DNA from: Puccinellia tenuiflora
Lineage: Eukaryota > Streptophyta > Magnoliopsida > Poales > Poaceae
DNA length: 64,000 nt
NCBI GenBank assembly: GCA_012064385.1
Contig: QRDG01000628.1
Coordinates: 340,716 to 404,715, forward strand
Direction of reading: 5' to 3'
Each line of letters begins with the position of its first letter. Positions within the stretch are counted from its first letter, which is position 1. The translations under genes were made by a program, and so were the position numbers. This document shows, in pieces, positions 30,804 to 40,682 of this stretch. The notes beneath the pieces are model-generated. The model was not told the origin of the DNA. It ran no database searches and saw only the letters and a program-made list of their open reading frames with translations.

Positions 30804-31740
30804 GACAAGGCGCGTGCCGCCGGATTTCCGCCTGTCCAAGGACTGGGTGATCAGCATGGGCGGCGTCGCCGTGACCCCTGTGCATGCCATCGATGAGGAG
30901 TTACGCCACGCCATCCTCGAGCGGCGGGACCAGATGACGGAGACGGAGCACAACCGCCTCGAGAACCACATCGACGACAGGGATGTGTGGGCAGAGCGGT
31001 TCACCGGGAGCACGACGCCGTGGTGGAATCAATGGCAGGTGGCGGCCGACGTGCTACAATGCCGCAAGTCGGCACTACTGGTGGGAGACAACCGGCCACA
31101 CGGTCGCCAGCGCCATCGAGGCCGCTCGCCGCCACGCCTTCACGAGGAACCCGACCCTGTTCAGGCTGATGCCTGGTCGCGCCGCCTCCGCCTCCGCCAC
31201 CGAAATGTCAGCGATGTGGCGGCTGCTTCTTCTCCTTCTATGGTCACGACGGCGGCGGGAGCAGCGGCAACAACGACGGGAGAGGAGGCCATGGTAGCAG
31301 ACGAGGCCGGGTGGTCATCCGCGATGTCCAGCGTTCACGGTCGCAACGACACGATCGTATCCACCTGCGTCGCTGCCAGGACACACCGAGGACGAGTGAG
31401 GTGACGAAGGAGCCGAGGAGGATGTGAAGCCCCTGGTGCTTCCACTGGGCTACATCGTGCCATCGCTGCTGCCGGATGAGGCGCACGATGACGACTATCC
31501 CGGCATGAGCTGGGCTCTAGTGGCCGCCGAGATGGAGAATGACTCCGTCGGCTTAATGGAGACCCTCCAGTGCTCGGCGCGGAAGACCTCAGCCTCCACC
31601 TCTTCCGCTAGCGCCTCCACCTACCATGCGGATCCGGCCGGCGCCTTCCCTTTCCGTTTTTGGTTCCTCCTCCACCCTTGTCATCCTTGACGACGATGAC
31701 GGCAAGAAGGCCAGTGAATTGAATTTCCACTGGTCCGATT
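30804..31740 (+). pseudogene. Element C ORF: shared TE-family protein, frameshifted
   Basis: Reads RRVPPDFRLSKDWVISMGGV, then VTPVHAIDEELRHAILERRD up to about 31010, matching the PPGMKLPGTWW region of element A and the PPGMRLP region of D. After a shift, WWETTGHTVASAIEAARR matches WWGMPGRSLAYVLDYIED. Near the end, VILDDDDGKKASEL is the acidic C-terminal motif, without the YR.(F/L)GM end of A and E. Function unknown. Confidence 0.6.
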
Positions 31741-31895
31741 AGGGTTAGGTTTAGTTCATGTAAATTTTCATTCAAATCTTGTAATATATAACCAAATTTG
31801 AATGAAAATTAGAACCTTTCCATATTTTGACCATTTTTTCTTTTTTTCGGGGCGTCATTTGAAGGCGGCCAATGTGGGAGGCACAAAAAAAACGT

Positions 31896-32039
31896 CGGAC
31901 AAATGTCCAACACCCCAAAGAGAACACGGATTGGGAGATGCTAAACACAATTTAGACGCTCAATGGGCGGACAAATGTCCAACACCCCAAAGAGAACACG
32001 GATTGGGAGATGCTAAACACAATTTAGACGCTCAATGTG
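31896..32039. repeat. Two tandem copies of a 72-bp unit at the right end of element C
   Basis: Units start CGGACAAATGTCCAACACCC at 31896 and 31968 and appear identical. Each includes 'gggagatgctaaac', which looks like the element's own terminal GAGATGCT. Confidence 0.95.
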
Positions 32040-32125
32040 AAGATGCTCTTAGTCCAGATCTGTTGTACGCGTCGGACTTACATATGCTCGAACCAAACGT
32101 TGCCTAGGATTTAGAAGAGAGAATA

Positions 32126-32219
32126 CTGCCCCTCTGATCCTAAAAAATGGCTTGAATTAGTTATTAATTTATACGTAGTTAGTTTGTTTCTAGGGACACT
32201 TATATCGAATCGGAAGGAG
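32126..32219. mobile_element. Degenerate Stowaway-like MITE
   Basis: 94 bp between TA dinucleotides (32124-32125 and 32220-32221). Left CTGCCCCTCTGATCC pairs imperfectly with right GAATCGGAAGGAG. An old copy. Confidence 0.5.
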
Positions 32220-32658
32220 TAGCCAATATTTTCTTGCTGTTAATGTCGCGTCTGCATCTGATCTGGACCCATGTTTTCGTTCAGACCGCTAGCCTGTGAT
32301 GCCAACTGCCAACTGCCAACAAATCTCAAGTTGGCTAGTTGAATGGGTTGTGTACTCCAGCCTAGTTGATTGGTCTGGATTGACCACTTCTGAGTTCTGA
32401 CCCGGCCCATTGTCTCATAATACAAAGTTGCTTTTTCCTTCTGAAATACTACTTGTCCGGTTGTTTTCGTAGACTAGAGACAATGAAATTAACAATCTTG
32501 GTCTTTAAAACCCAAACCGGTCAGCATCAAAGTCCAATAATAGATTAGTCCGGCTGTGCGACTTTTCATAATTTCTGTAACTCTGTCGTTGTACCGCAAA
32601 GTTCAATCATCGCTCCCTCAGACGATTCTCACACAGGATCGTGGTCTGTACACACTAA

Positions 32659-33921
32659 GATCAATTCCAGCCGTCCCTCCAAAACGTCCTAGGACACCTT
32701 TTTGATCTTTTTTACGTCGGTCATGCCTTTAGGACCTCGTTTTTCGTCGTATTAGTCAAAATGTTCACCCGGCCAACACAGTCCGAACTCAGACTACTCG
32801 GGGGTAGCTGGGGGCGCCGGATTAACTTTTATGCATGCAAAGACTTCCGGAAATTCACTTTGGCACCCGGGTGCACCTGCACCCGATTTGTTTTTTGATT
32901 TTTCAAAATTTGAAAATATTTCAGAAAAATCTGAAAAAAATTGGACACAAACACACGCAAGTATCAAACACTCGTGAAAAATTTCGACAGAAAATAACAA
33001 TTTCTCTGCTCTGTGAAAAAAGACAAATTTTTGAAGAAAAACATACTTTTTAGATCTCAGTTTTTGTCAGAAATTTGTCTTTTTTTGCACAGAGCAGAAA
33101 AATTGTTATTTTCTGTCGAAATTTTTTACGAGTATTCAACACTTGCGTATGTTTGTGTCCAATTGTTTTCAGATTTTTCCAAAGTATTTTCAAATTTTGA
33201 AAAAATCAAAAAGCAAACCGGGTGCAGGTGCACCCGGGTGCCAAAATGCCACTCTCATGGTCAGTCTCTCTTCTCTCTGTCATCTCTCTCCTCTATCCTC
33301 TATCCTCTATCCTCTATCCTCTATTTTCTTCCACCTACCCCGCGGAAGGTGGAGAAGCAGCTGCGAGGCCTCCTCTAGGCTTCGTCCACTGCCAGCCCGT
33401 CCGCCGCTCCGGCCAGGCGACCTGCTCATGCATGTGAGGTGGAGGCGCGCGCGGTGGTCGAGCATGAGGCGGTGACACATGCGATGGTCGAGCGGCGGCG
33501 GTGCGCGCGGTGGTCGAGCTCGTGCGGTGGTCAAGCCTGCAGCCGCTCCCGTCCTTCTGTTGCGTGTCCTCGCGCGTCGTCGGCGTCACCTGAGCGCGCA
33601 GCAGGCGAGCGCGCCGGCAGCGGGTATGAAGTCCCGGACGGCCTCCTCCCCCGACGCTCTCCCGCCTGCTCTCCGCGCTCGCGCTGGAGCTCGCCGCCGG
33701 CCGACCGGCCGCGCTTCCATGGCGGGAGGCGGCCATGGAGTTGGGCAGGGAGGAGGAGTCTAGCGTGAGGCGGCGGCGCGACGCGACGGTGCCCGCGGTG
33801 GTCGAGCACGAGACGGCGGCGTCGATCGGCTGGCAGCTCGCGAGCCACCATCCGTCCTCTAGGGCCGGCGTTGGGTGGGCATGGCTGGCCCCAGCGCAAA
33901 AATTCGAGCGGCACCCCCCGC
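32659..33921 (+). mobile_element. PIF/Harbinger-like element F, split by a MITE and cut by CACTA-2
   Basis: Starts TAA-GATCAATTCCAGCCGTCCC, then follows element B closely in layout (CTCGTTTTTCGTCGTATT, GGGGGCGCCGGATT, ATGCATGCAAA, a CTC-rich stretch, GTGGAGAAG). The foldback MITE at 32862-33242 sits inside. The GC-rich body (33340-33900) has several open frames but no domain I recognise. It is not visibly the kinase fragment. The right end is lost where CACTA-2 begins. Confidence 0.6.
32862..33242. mobile_element. Foldback MITE, copy 3
   Basis: Ends GGCACCCGGGTGCACCTGCA and TGCAGGTGCACCCGGGTGCC, perfectly complementary over more than 20 bp and extending into TTT/AAA. Core has facing AAAAGACAAATTT and AAATTTGTCTTTT next to GCTCTGTG and CACAGAGC. 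381 bp, the best preserved of the three copies. Confidence 0.85.
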
Positions 33922-34190
33922 CACTACTAGGGAAAGGCCTATTAGTGGTGCACCTATATTTCCTTTCTGTGGCGCATCCTGGAAATGGTGGGATGCGCCA
34001 CAGACATCTTGCCACTAAAATATATTTCTGTGGCGCATGCCGGTGGTGCGCCACAGAAATGTCCACAGAAATGTCCAAATTCTGTGGCGCACCAGCAGGC
34101 GTGCACCACAGAAATATTTCAGTGGCGCATATGTCTTTGCATGCGCCACAGAATTGCATGCGCCACAGAAAAAAGACAAATGCGCCACAG
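33922..34190. repeat. CACTA-2 left inverted end and subterminal repeats
   Basis: CACTACTAGGGAAA plus about ten TGTGGCGCA / TGCGCCACA motifs, like 3730-3990. Confidence 0.9.
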
Positions 34191-34548
34191 AATAATTTAT
34201 AGGTATTCTCGATTTGGTGTTGACTGCTGTACAAATACAGGTATATCACAGGAAATACAAATATATCACATTACAGGAAATGCATTTATATTACAGGAAA
34301 CAGGAAATACAGGTATATATTACAGGAAATTCAGGTATATCACATTACTTAGAGCCCGAGATACACATCATGATACATATTACAAGTCATGATACTAAGT
34401 CATGACACATTACTTAGTGCCGAATTTTTACACAAGTCATGATACAAAAGTTCATCGTTTCACACAGTACAAATGAAGAGGTCACCGCCTACACTAGGAT
34501 CAAGTAGAGTACAGCCGCGATGATGGTGAGGAAGAGCGGGGAGGACGA

Positions 34549-37500
34549 TCATGGATCCTTCTTCATCGGCGCCGGGAATGGTTTATAGCTCTCTTTCGTC
34601 GTCCACGTCCTAGTGTCCTGCTGAGCCTCTAGGATTTCTTCGATCTCCCTCTTAGGCAACCCTGGAGATGGATTGGGATATATATTGGTTAATAATACAA
34701 ATAGAGTATGATTTATTCATCTAAGTGGACAAGTCTATAATAAAGAAAATAAAGAAGCACTTATTGCTACCTCTAGCGTTGTGTAAGGACCCACTATTAT
34801 GGTTGACATCTTTGACGATGATTTGTGATAACTGCACCTAGATGCGATGAAAGTCTTCTCTAAGATCGGCATCGGTGATATCCCCGCACATTTGGTCCAT
34901 TCTTGGAGACTATATGGCAACCTCGTTTTCTCAGCATCCCGGACAAACCCTTTAAGGTGATGGAGGACATAGAAGGCCTCCTTCACGCTGCCAAACTTCT
35001 GCTTGATGCAGCAGAACTCGGTCACATACTTGAACCGGTGTGTGCCGTCATTTCTGAAAACTTCTTGCTTCTTTTCGAAGGGGCCTCCCTTTTTGGCGTA
35101 GCCCTCGAGAGCCTCATCGAGAACACCCTTTATTCTGGTGTAGTCTTTCTTCATAATCAAACTCCTCGAGTCGAAATAAGTGGTAGTGGGCCACCTCTGC
35201 TTCAGAATGATGAGTGTGCAGTACTTGTTCTTGCTCAACACAATTGAAACGTAATGTTGGAAAGGATCAGCAATGGAACAAATCTACAAGAAAGCATAAG
35301 TTACGACAGCGGCGAGCAGATGTGTACTTACTCGGGAAAGAAAGGCACAAGAAGGTTGTTCTTCCTCTTGTTAGTCAGCATTAGCCTATGGAGGTACTCT
35401 GTCGCCTTGGTCCGTGTCGGTGATCCTTCCACTAGCTGGAGTCACGCATGTAGTAGGGATCCGCTGCCGCGACGTACGGGGTATTATCTCTCTTGATCTT
35501 CATCGCCATATTGAGCGCGTATAGGCGGACCAAGTTATAGTCCAGCCGTCTAGAGTGAAACAGATTGAAGACGTCCTCGAACGCTATGAAGAACAGATTC
35601 GCGGGGGCTTCATGGACGAAGTCCAAGTCCTTTGGCACCTTGACCGTGAACACCGGGTAATTTGGCTCCTTGTCTTTAAGAAGGAGGCCCTCTAGCATCA
35701 AGATAGATTCATGCAAAGAGTGCATGGGTCCACGTGCGAGGCGAAGCAGCTCTGTAGGCAGTATCGGTTTACCAGCTTCGTGAACTTGGGCCAAGCCATC
35801 CGCACATGGTGATACCGTGTCTTCATGACCCCGGATAGTCTTAGGAGCTGGCTGGCTCGTAGAGGCGCCTGGCCCCCTCTTTCTCTTCCTGTGCTTCTTC
35901 TTCATCTCCGGGGATGGTGGGGGTGGTCGGGGTGCGGACTCCGGGAAAACCATCTTATGTAGTGTACCAGGGCTGAAAACGTTAGTCGGTTTGCGTAGAT
36001 CTTGATCGCTGGCCTCCGGAGGCGTGTCTTGAGATAAACCCTGGAAGTTCAGGCGCTCCGTGCATGTAGTGGGACGAGCAGGTTGATCGCCATGAGCGCG
36101 GAAGGGTTCTTCATCCACAGGAGGCATGTACATGTCCACGCTGGCGCCAGTGTTGAGGAAGGCCTCGACATGGACAGCATCACCATCGTCGTCGTTGGCA
36201 TCAAGTTGAGTTGCAACGGCAGCGCCTTTGGACGGTTGCGGTATAGACGCTCCCAACAGTTTTTGGTGGCGGCTGCTGGTGGTGACGACCGCCGGTTCCT
36301 TTCGGGTGGTGGTGATGGCTGCAGGCTTCGAGGGCCGGATGATCGGGGGCCTCGAGGTGGCGCCGGTGTTGCGCCTTAACCCTAGAAGACCACTCCCAAG
36401 ACGAATCTGGGTCTTCGGCCATTTCATCGGCCACTTGATGCAATCTTTAAGGACCATGTGATCCTCGTCGGCTCCCGGAGGTTGAATGGGGGGCTCGACG
36501 TCACGAAACTCAGGCACTATCGTAACCAACCTGACCCTCATCACGTCCTCGTCCATTTTACTGTGGTGCATATTGCGGCTCATTGGTTGTACGACAGTAA
36601 CTTGAGCACAATCTTTCAACTCGCCGCCGGGCACCACCCTATGCAGTAGTATGCAAGGCATGTCCTGAGTCAAAACATGTTGGGCATCATGAGATGGCAG
36701 TGAATATAGGCATAGTTATAGAAGATGCCGCGGACTAACTAATTAGTTACCTGGGTGATGGCGTCGAGCTCGGCAACTGTCGAGACAAGGGCGCCGGTGC
36801 CGGCGGCCGTCCTATAATTCTCCGGCCGCTCAGTTGCATTATGAAACACAGCCGGCGGCGGCTGCGGCTCGGTATCTTTCGTGGTAGGGAGCTAGGTTGC
36901 GAGCAAAGCGAGCGGCGGCTGCGCCGCAGTATTGGTCTGCGGGGTCGTTAGGTCCGGCGACACATTCTGGTTCATGGTCGAGTTGCTGCCGCTGAAGCTG
37001 GGCACGTGTATCGGCCCATGTCGACCTGCCGCATGCCAAGCAGCTAACCCATCCATCAAATCAGGGGGTAAAAAACTTCTCAACTTCTCGTCCACTAACC
37101 GCTGAACCGTGGTGGAGTCCACTTTTTCATTCTCCAGTGTCTCCACCTTCTTCCTTAGCTCCACAACCTCGGCTTTATCCTTACTCGGCCTCCTCCTCTC
37201 CTTTTTCGTCTCGGCGTCTGAGTGGTAGTAGTTGGTGAACTTCATGCTCGTACCAAAGCCGGACACACGGCCAGCTGACGTCGGCGGCAGCGACTTGTAC
37301 CTACGTACGCTTGTAAACGTTCGTCGCCCTGTTGAAAGTCGTGTCCCACGGCTCCATCGACCCCTGGGACGACGGGCCGCCGGCCTCAGCGTCAGCCTTC
37401 AACTCTGCCTCCTGCAGACAAATTAGGCATTAATTTAGAGATTTGGCTTCGTTATCTAATTAGATCAACGCAATGGACTTTGAGATATCCGCGGTAATTA

Positions 37501-38473
37501 AATTCCTTACCAGATACTTCTCGAAATCCTTCACTGCCTCATCGTCGGTAACGAATTCCCCCGTCGTCTTGTCCAGATAGTAGCGGGACCGGACAAAGTA
37601 CCTCGTCTGCTCGTCTGTGATTTTTTCCCACGGGTTCTCTTTTCTGAGACGTGCATACTCGGCATCCTCCTTGTCCCAAATGGGATTTTTTCCTCGGTAA
37701 CCGCCGCTTCCACAAAGGTGGTTACCTATGTTTTGGTCCCGCATGTCCTTCCCCCACTTGGTCCATTTTTTAGCCTCCTCAGTTTTTAAGGCCAACTTGA
37801 ATTCCTCGAACTCTTCTTGGTCGAGCATCGGCTCTTTGGCTTTTATTTCCTCCCAGCTGAGACCCTTCTTGATCTTCTTCACCCGGAATTTCCAGCTACT
37901 GAAGGCCGTGCTCATCTTCGAGATGGCTAAACGGTCCACCTTTTTGTTGAACGGCTCCGGGAACGTGTACCGTTGGTGAAGCTTCTTGAGGAGGATGTCG
38001 ACCAAAGCCTTATTGGCCGTGCTTCTGATGTCCTTCGTGTTGATGGACATGCTTTCCCGGACGATGCACCCTAGTTGCATGCTGTACCCTTTGGCAAGGG
38101 CCTCAGGCGCCACTGGTAGGCCACTTGGCGTGACCTCGGTGAAATGGTCTGTGACGTTGGCGAGCACTTGAGGTGTCCTCTCCTTCCTTTCCTTCTTCTG
38201 CTTCCGAGCGGTCGGGTTGCCACCATCCGTGTGGTCGCCGCCATCGGTGGTCATGGTGTCATCCTCATGGCCGCCACTAGCAGCTCCATCGGTGGTTTCG
38301 GCATCGTTGTCCTCCAGGGCGTCTTGCTCATTGTCGCCATGGTCGCCACTTGCAGCTCCGGCGGTGGCCTCCTCCTCCTCCAACTCCTGGGACGCTTCCC
38401 AGAACAACTTGTTCGCGTCTCTAGCTACTTCTTCGATGCTCATGTTCTTAGAAGGGCCCGTGGGCTCCGACAT
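34549..38473 (-). pseudogene. CACTA-2 second gene: Transposase_24-like plus Ulp1-like, broken
   Basis: From ATG at 38473: Glu/Asp-rich start, then a Ptta/En/Spm (Transposase_24) region about 38090-37510 (ALVDILLKKLHQRYTFPEPF, RYFVRSRYYLDKTTGEFV) with donor CTG/GTAAGG at 37511; a second exon from about 37410 (acceptor TCTGCAG) with a frame change near 37300, then a coiled coil (VVELRKKVETLENEKVDS); a third part 36673-35333 with a Lys-rich stretch; and the Ulp1-like piece 35223-34735 and last exon 34661-34549. The intron acceptor matching 5300 in CACTA-1 is changed from CAG to CAA. The protein is longer than in CACTA-1, which lacks the Transposase_24 part. Catalytic Cys and His positions are likewise altered (GSVKEAFY, YCTLIIL). 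Confidence 0.75.
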
Positions 38474-38562
38474 GTTTGCACTTAATTAAAAAGAGGCAAA
38501 AAGTTAGTACAACACAAATATAAGAAAAAAAATCACTTAATTAAGTACTAAGATACCCCGGC

Positions 38563-38755
38563 CCATGCATTAGTCGCAATACCCCATATGTCCTATTTTT
38601 AGCAAAGTCATGCTAAAATTCATGAAAAAATTTGGCATGACTTTTGCTAAAAAAGGGACATATGGAGTACCCGAATTTGCCGGAACGGAATTTAATCGAC
38701 GTTCCTGCAATCTCAAGGGCCTCTCGGGGTACTTGCAAGCATTTCACAAAAATAT
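38563..38755 (-). promoter_or_regulatory. Shared CACTA leader module, CACTA-2 second gene
   Basis: Same block and same inverted repeats as 6302-6494, about 90 bp upstream of the ATG at 38473. Slight decay (TTCCTGC for TTCCGGC). Confidence 0.6.
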
Positions 38756-39560
38756 CCACATCTCCGGCCGGCATCTCCGTCCAGCATCTCCACGACATGA
38801 TGGTCGGAGCACAAACAACCAAGACAATCTCCACGACACGATGGTCGGAGCACAAACAACCACGACACGATGGTCATGGTAGCACCGAACACATGCTCCA
38901 AAGTACCAACTTTGGAGCATTTCGAAAGCATGAAGTCGCCACATCCACATCTCACCTAAAAGAACGCGGAGCTTCTTCCAAATTTCCTGCATACGGCAAA
39001 ATAATGCATTAGTTAATTAAAAATGCATGAACCAATGCAAAACTACGGCAAAATAGACTCCAAGGAAATTTCCTAGGGGTGACACACCGAAGAAGGAAGA
39101 TTGGAATCGTGCACAGCTTTCCAAAGCTCCTTGAATCCCGACCTTAATGTAAACTCATCTCTAGGATGCGACTGGGTTAATGACTAGCAGACTACTTCTA
39201 TAGCTGAATTTGGTTCATGTACAAAACAGGACATGATATATTGATATTCATATAAGTATTAGGTGCAATAATGTAGCTCTGATGGTTGATTTCATAGAAA
39301 AGCTATTTTTTGAGTGAGATAGAAAAGCAATTTGTTGACTACGAGGAGATTTACCAAAACAAAAGGTTAATGCAGACCTACTAACAAGCACAAGTAAGAA
39401 AGAATTATATATTATTTTGGTGTGTTGATTAATTTCTTCATGCCATAGTCTTGTAGTTTCCTTGTTATGTCTACAGAAATCCTGTAGTTCTAGTCACTAC
39501 ATATTTTAGGAGTGTACTTCTTGCCAACCTAATGTCTGTTTCTTCACTGATTCTGACTAG

Positions 39561-39803
39561 AGAAAAACAAGGGGGTTGGTAATATGGAGGTCAGGAACTT
39601 CTGTTTCTCTATACAGGGGAGTAGCCTATGACGTACCTGAGACTACTAAGGGCACAAATAGGACTTGGCAGGATCTTGGTTCAAAGTCGTCAATTAATGG
39701 GCCTCCTATCCCTACCTCACTATCTAATGATAATGTAAATGGCACACGAGACAACAATGGAGCTTTGGTATCTAATACTGAGAAAGAAGAAACAGTTATC
39801 TAC
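39561..39803 (+). pseudogene. CFM3-like CRM-domain gene fragment captured in CACTA-2
   Basis: CRM-domain proteins such as CFM3 help splice chloroplast group II introns. The frame starts after an acceptor (CTGACTAG) and reads RKTRGLVIWRSGTSVSLYRG, the conserved end of a CRM domain, then VAYDVPETTKGTNR and a linker with DNNGALVSNTEKEE, which I recognise from grass CFM3-type proteins. It is open for 81 codons and stops matching at about 39803, where CACTA sequence common to CACTA-1 resumes. About 500 bp upstream (39060-39560) looks like the preceding intron. Orientation is opposite to the CACTA genes. No start codon or second CRM domain, so it is a fragment. Confidence 0.8.
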
Positions 39804-39834
39804 GTTGCAAATTTCACAAACACCTTATGTGCAT

Positions 39835-40180
39835 GTGTGGAGGGGAGGGAGAGGGGGAAGACGAGCAGCACCTGATCGGGGAGGGGATGGAGGGAGTCGA
39901 GGGAGGCGGTGTCGAGGGCGCGGCGGCGTCGAGGTCTCCTCCGGCCGCGGGTGTCGAGGTCTCCTCCGGCCGTGGGCGTCGAGGAGGGAGCGGCGGCGTG
40001 CACGGCCGGTCCTCTGCGGGCGTCGAGGACGGTGCAGCGGTTGGGTGGAGACGGCACGCCGGCATCGAGTGGTGTGGCGCGTGGGGGCGGTGGTGGTGCG
40101 GCGAAGAGGGGAGGTTGACGTGCGCGCGGGACAGTTTGGGAAATTTGGGAAAAGAGAGGCCGGCGCAGGGAGGGCCCACA
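39835..40180. repeat. GC-rich block of CACTA-2
   Basis: Counterpart of 7591-8100, with 'tcgaggtctcctccggccg' repeated twice (about 39928 and 39954). Long frames on both strands reflect composition. Confidence 0.6.
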
Positions 40181-40198
40181 TGTAAGTGGGCGCAGAAA

Positions 40199-40326
40199 AA
40201 TTCTGTGGCGCATCCCCACCTGGGTGCGCCATAGAAATGTGAGATTTTGTGGCGCATCCCAGCCTGGGTGCGCCACAGAAATGTGATGTTCTGTGGCACA
40301 TCCTCTGGAGTGATGCGCCACAGAAT
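40199..40326. repeat. Internal cluster of terminal-type CACTA repeats, CACTA-2
   Basis: Three facing pairs of TTCTGTGGCGCA / TGCGCCACAGAA in the same place as in CACTA-1 (8117-8600), between the two genes and preceded by the same 'ggcccacatgtaagtgg'. Confidence 0.85.
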
Positions 40327-40382
40327 TGGGTGGACTAAAACTTTAAAAAGAAGTGCTGCTGTTTCATGACACCAACAGCAAC

Positions 40383-40444
40383 ATAGCCCAATGGTTTCCA
40401 AGCTGAAACTTGGGGCAGCCAGGTTCGAATCCTGGCTATCTCAC
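40383..40444 (+). other. tRNA-like remnant
   Basis: An A-box-like TAGCCCAATGG (40385-40395), about 28 nt, then a perfect T-arm CCAGG-TTCGAAT-CCTGG with B-box GGTTCGAATCC. The 3' side 'ctatctc' does not pair with the base stretch before the A box, so no acceptor stem forms and it is not a tRNA gene. The matching place in CACTA-1 (8606-8632) keeps only the B-box half. Confidence 0.5.
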
Positions 40445-40682
40445 ATTTTTTTATTTAAATTTTTTTGGCTAAATTTAAATAAAAAACACAAACACATTTG
40501 TTATTCTTTAAAAAAAATTAGTTATATTGAAAAAAAGAACAGACACACATATTAAAGAAAGAATATACACAGATTTGTTATGAGACCATTATTTTATTCA
40601 TGATATACATATATATGCTTGTCTCACACATACACACAAATTAATAAAAAAAGTCTTCTTCGTCCCGGGGGCCGGTTCGGAG

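Larger units (their letters stand above)
30213..32048 (+). mobile_element. PIF/Harbinger-like element C
   Basis: Left end GATCATCTACATCGGCAGCC and right end, reversed, GAGCATCTTCACATTGAGCG, flanked by TTA (30210-30212, 32049-32051). The duplicated host sequence at 29869-29890 shows the same site unfilled. Contains a plus-strand copy of the shared ORF. 1836 bp. Confidence 0.75.

Noticed and set aside
31802..32107. Frame with repeated KCPTPQREHGLGDAKHNLDAQ
   Set aside because: Translation of the 72-bp tandem repeat at the end of element C. The protein repeat is a by-product.
40383..40444. A functional tRNA gene
   Set aside because: The T-arm is perfect, but no acceptor stem or proper anticodon arm can be formed.
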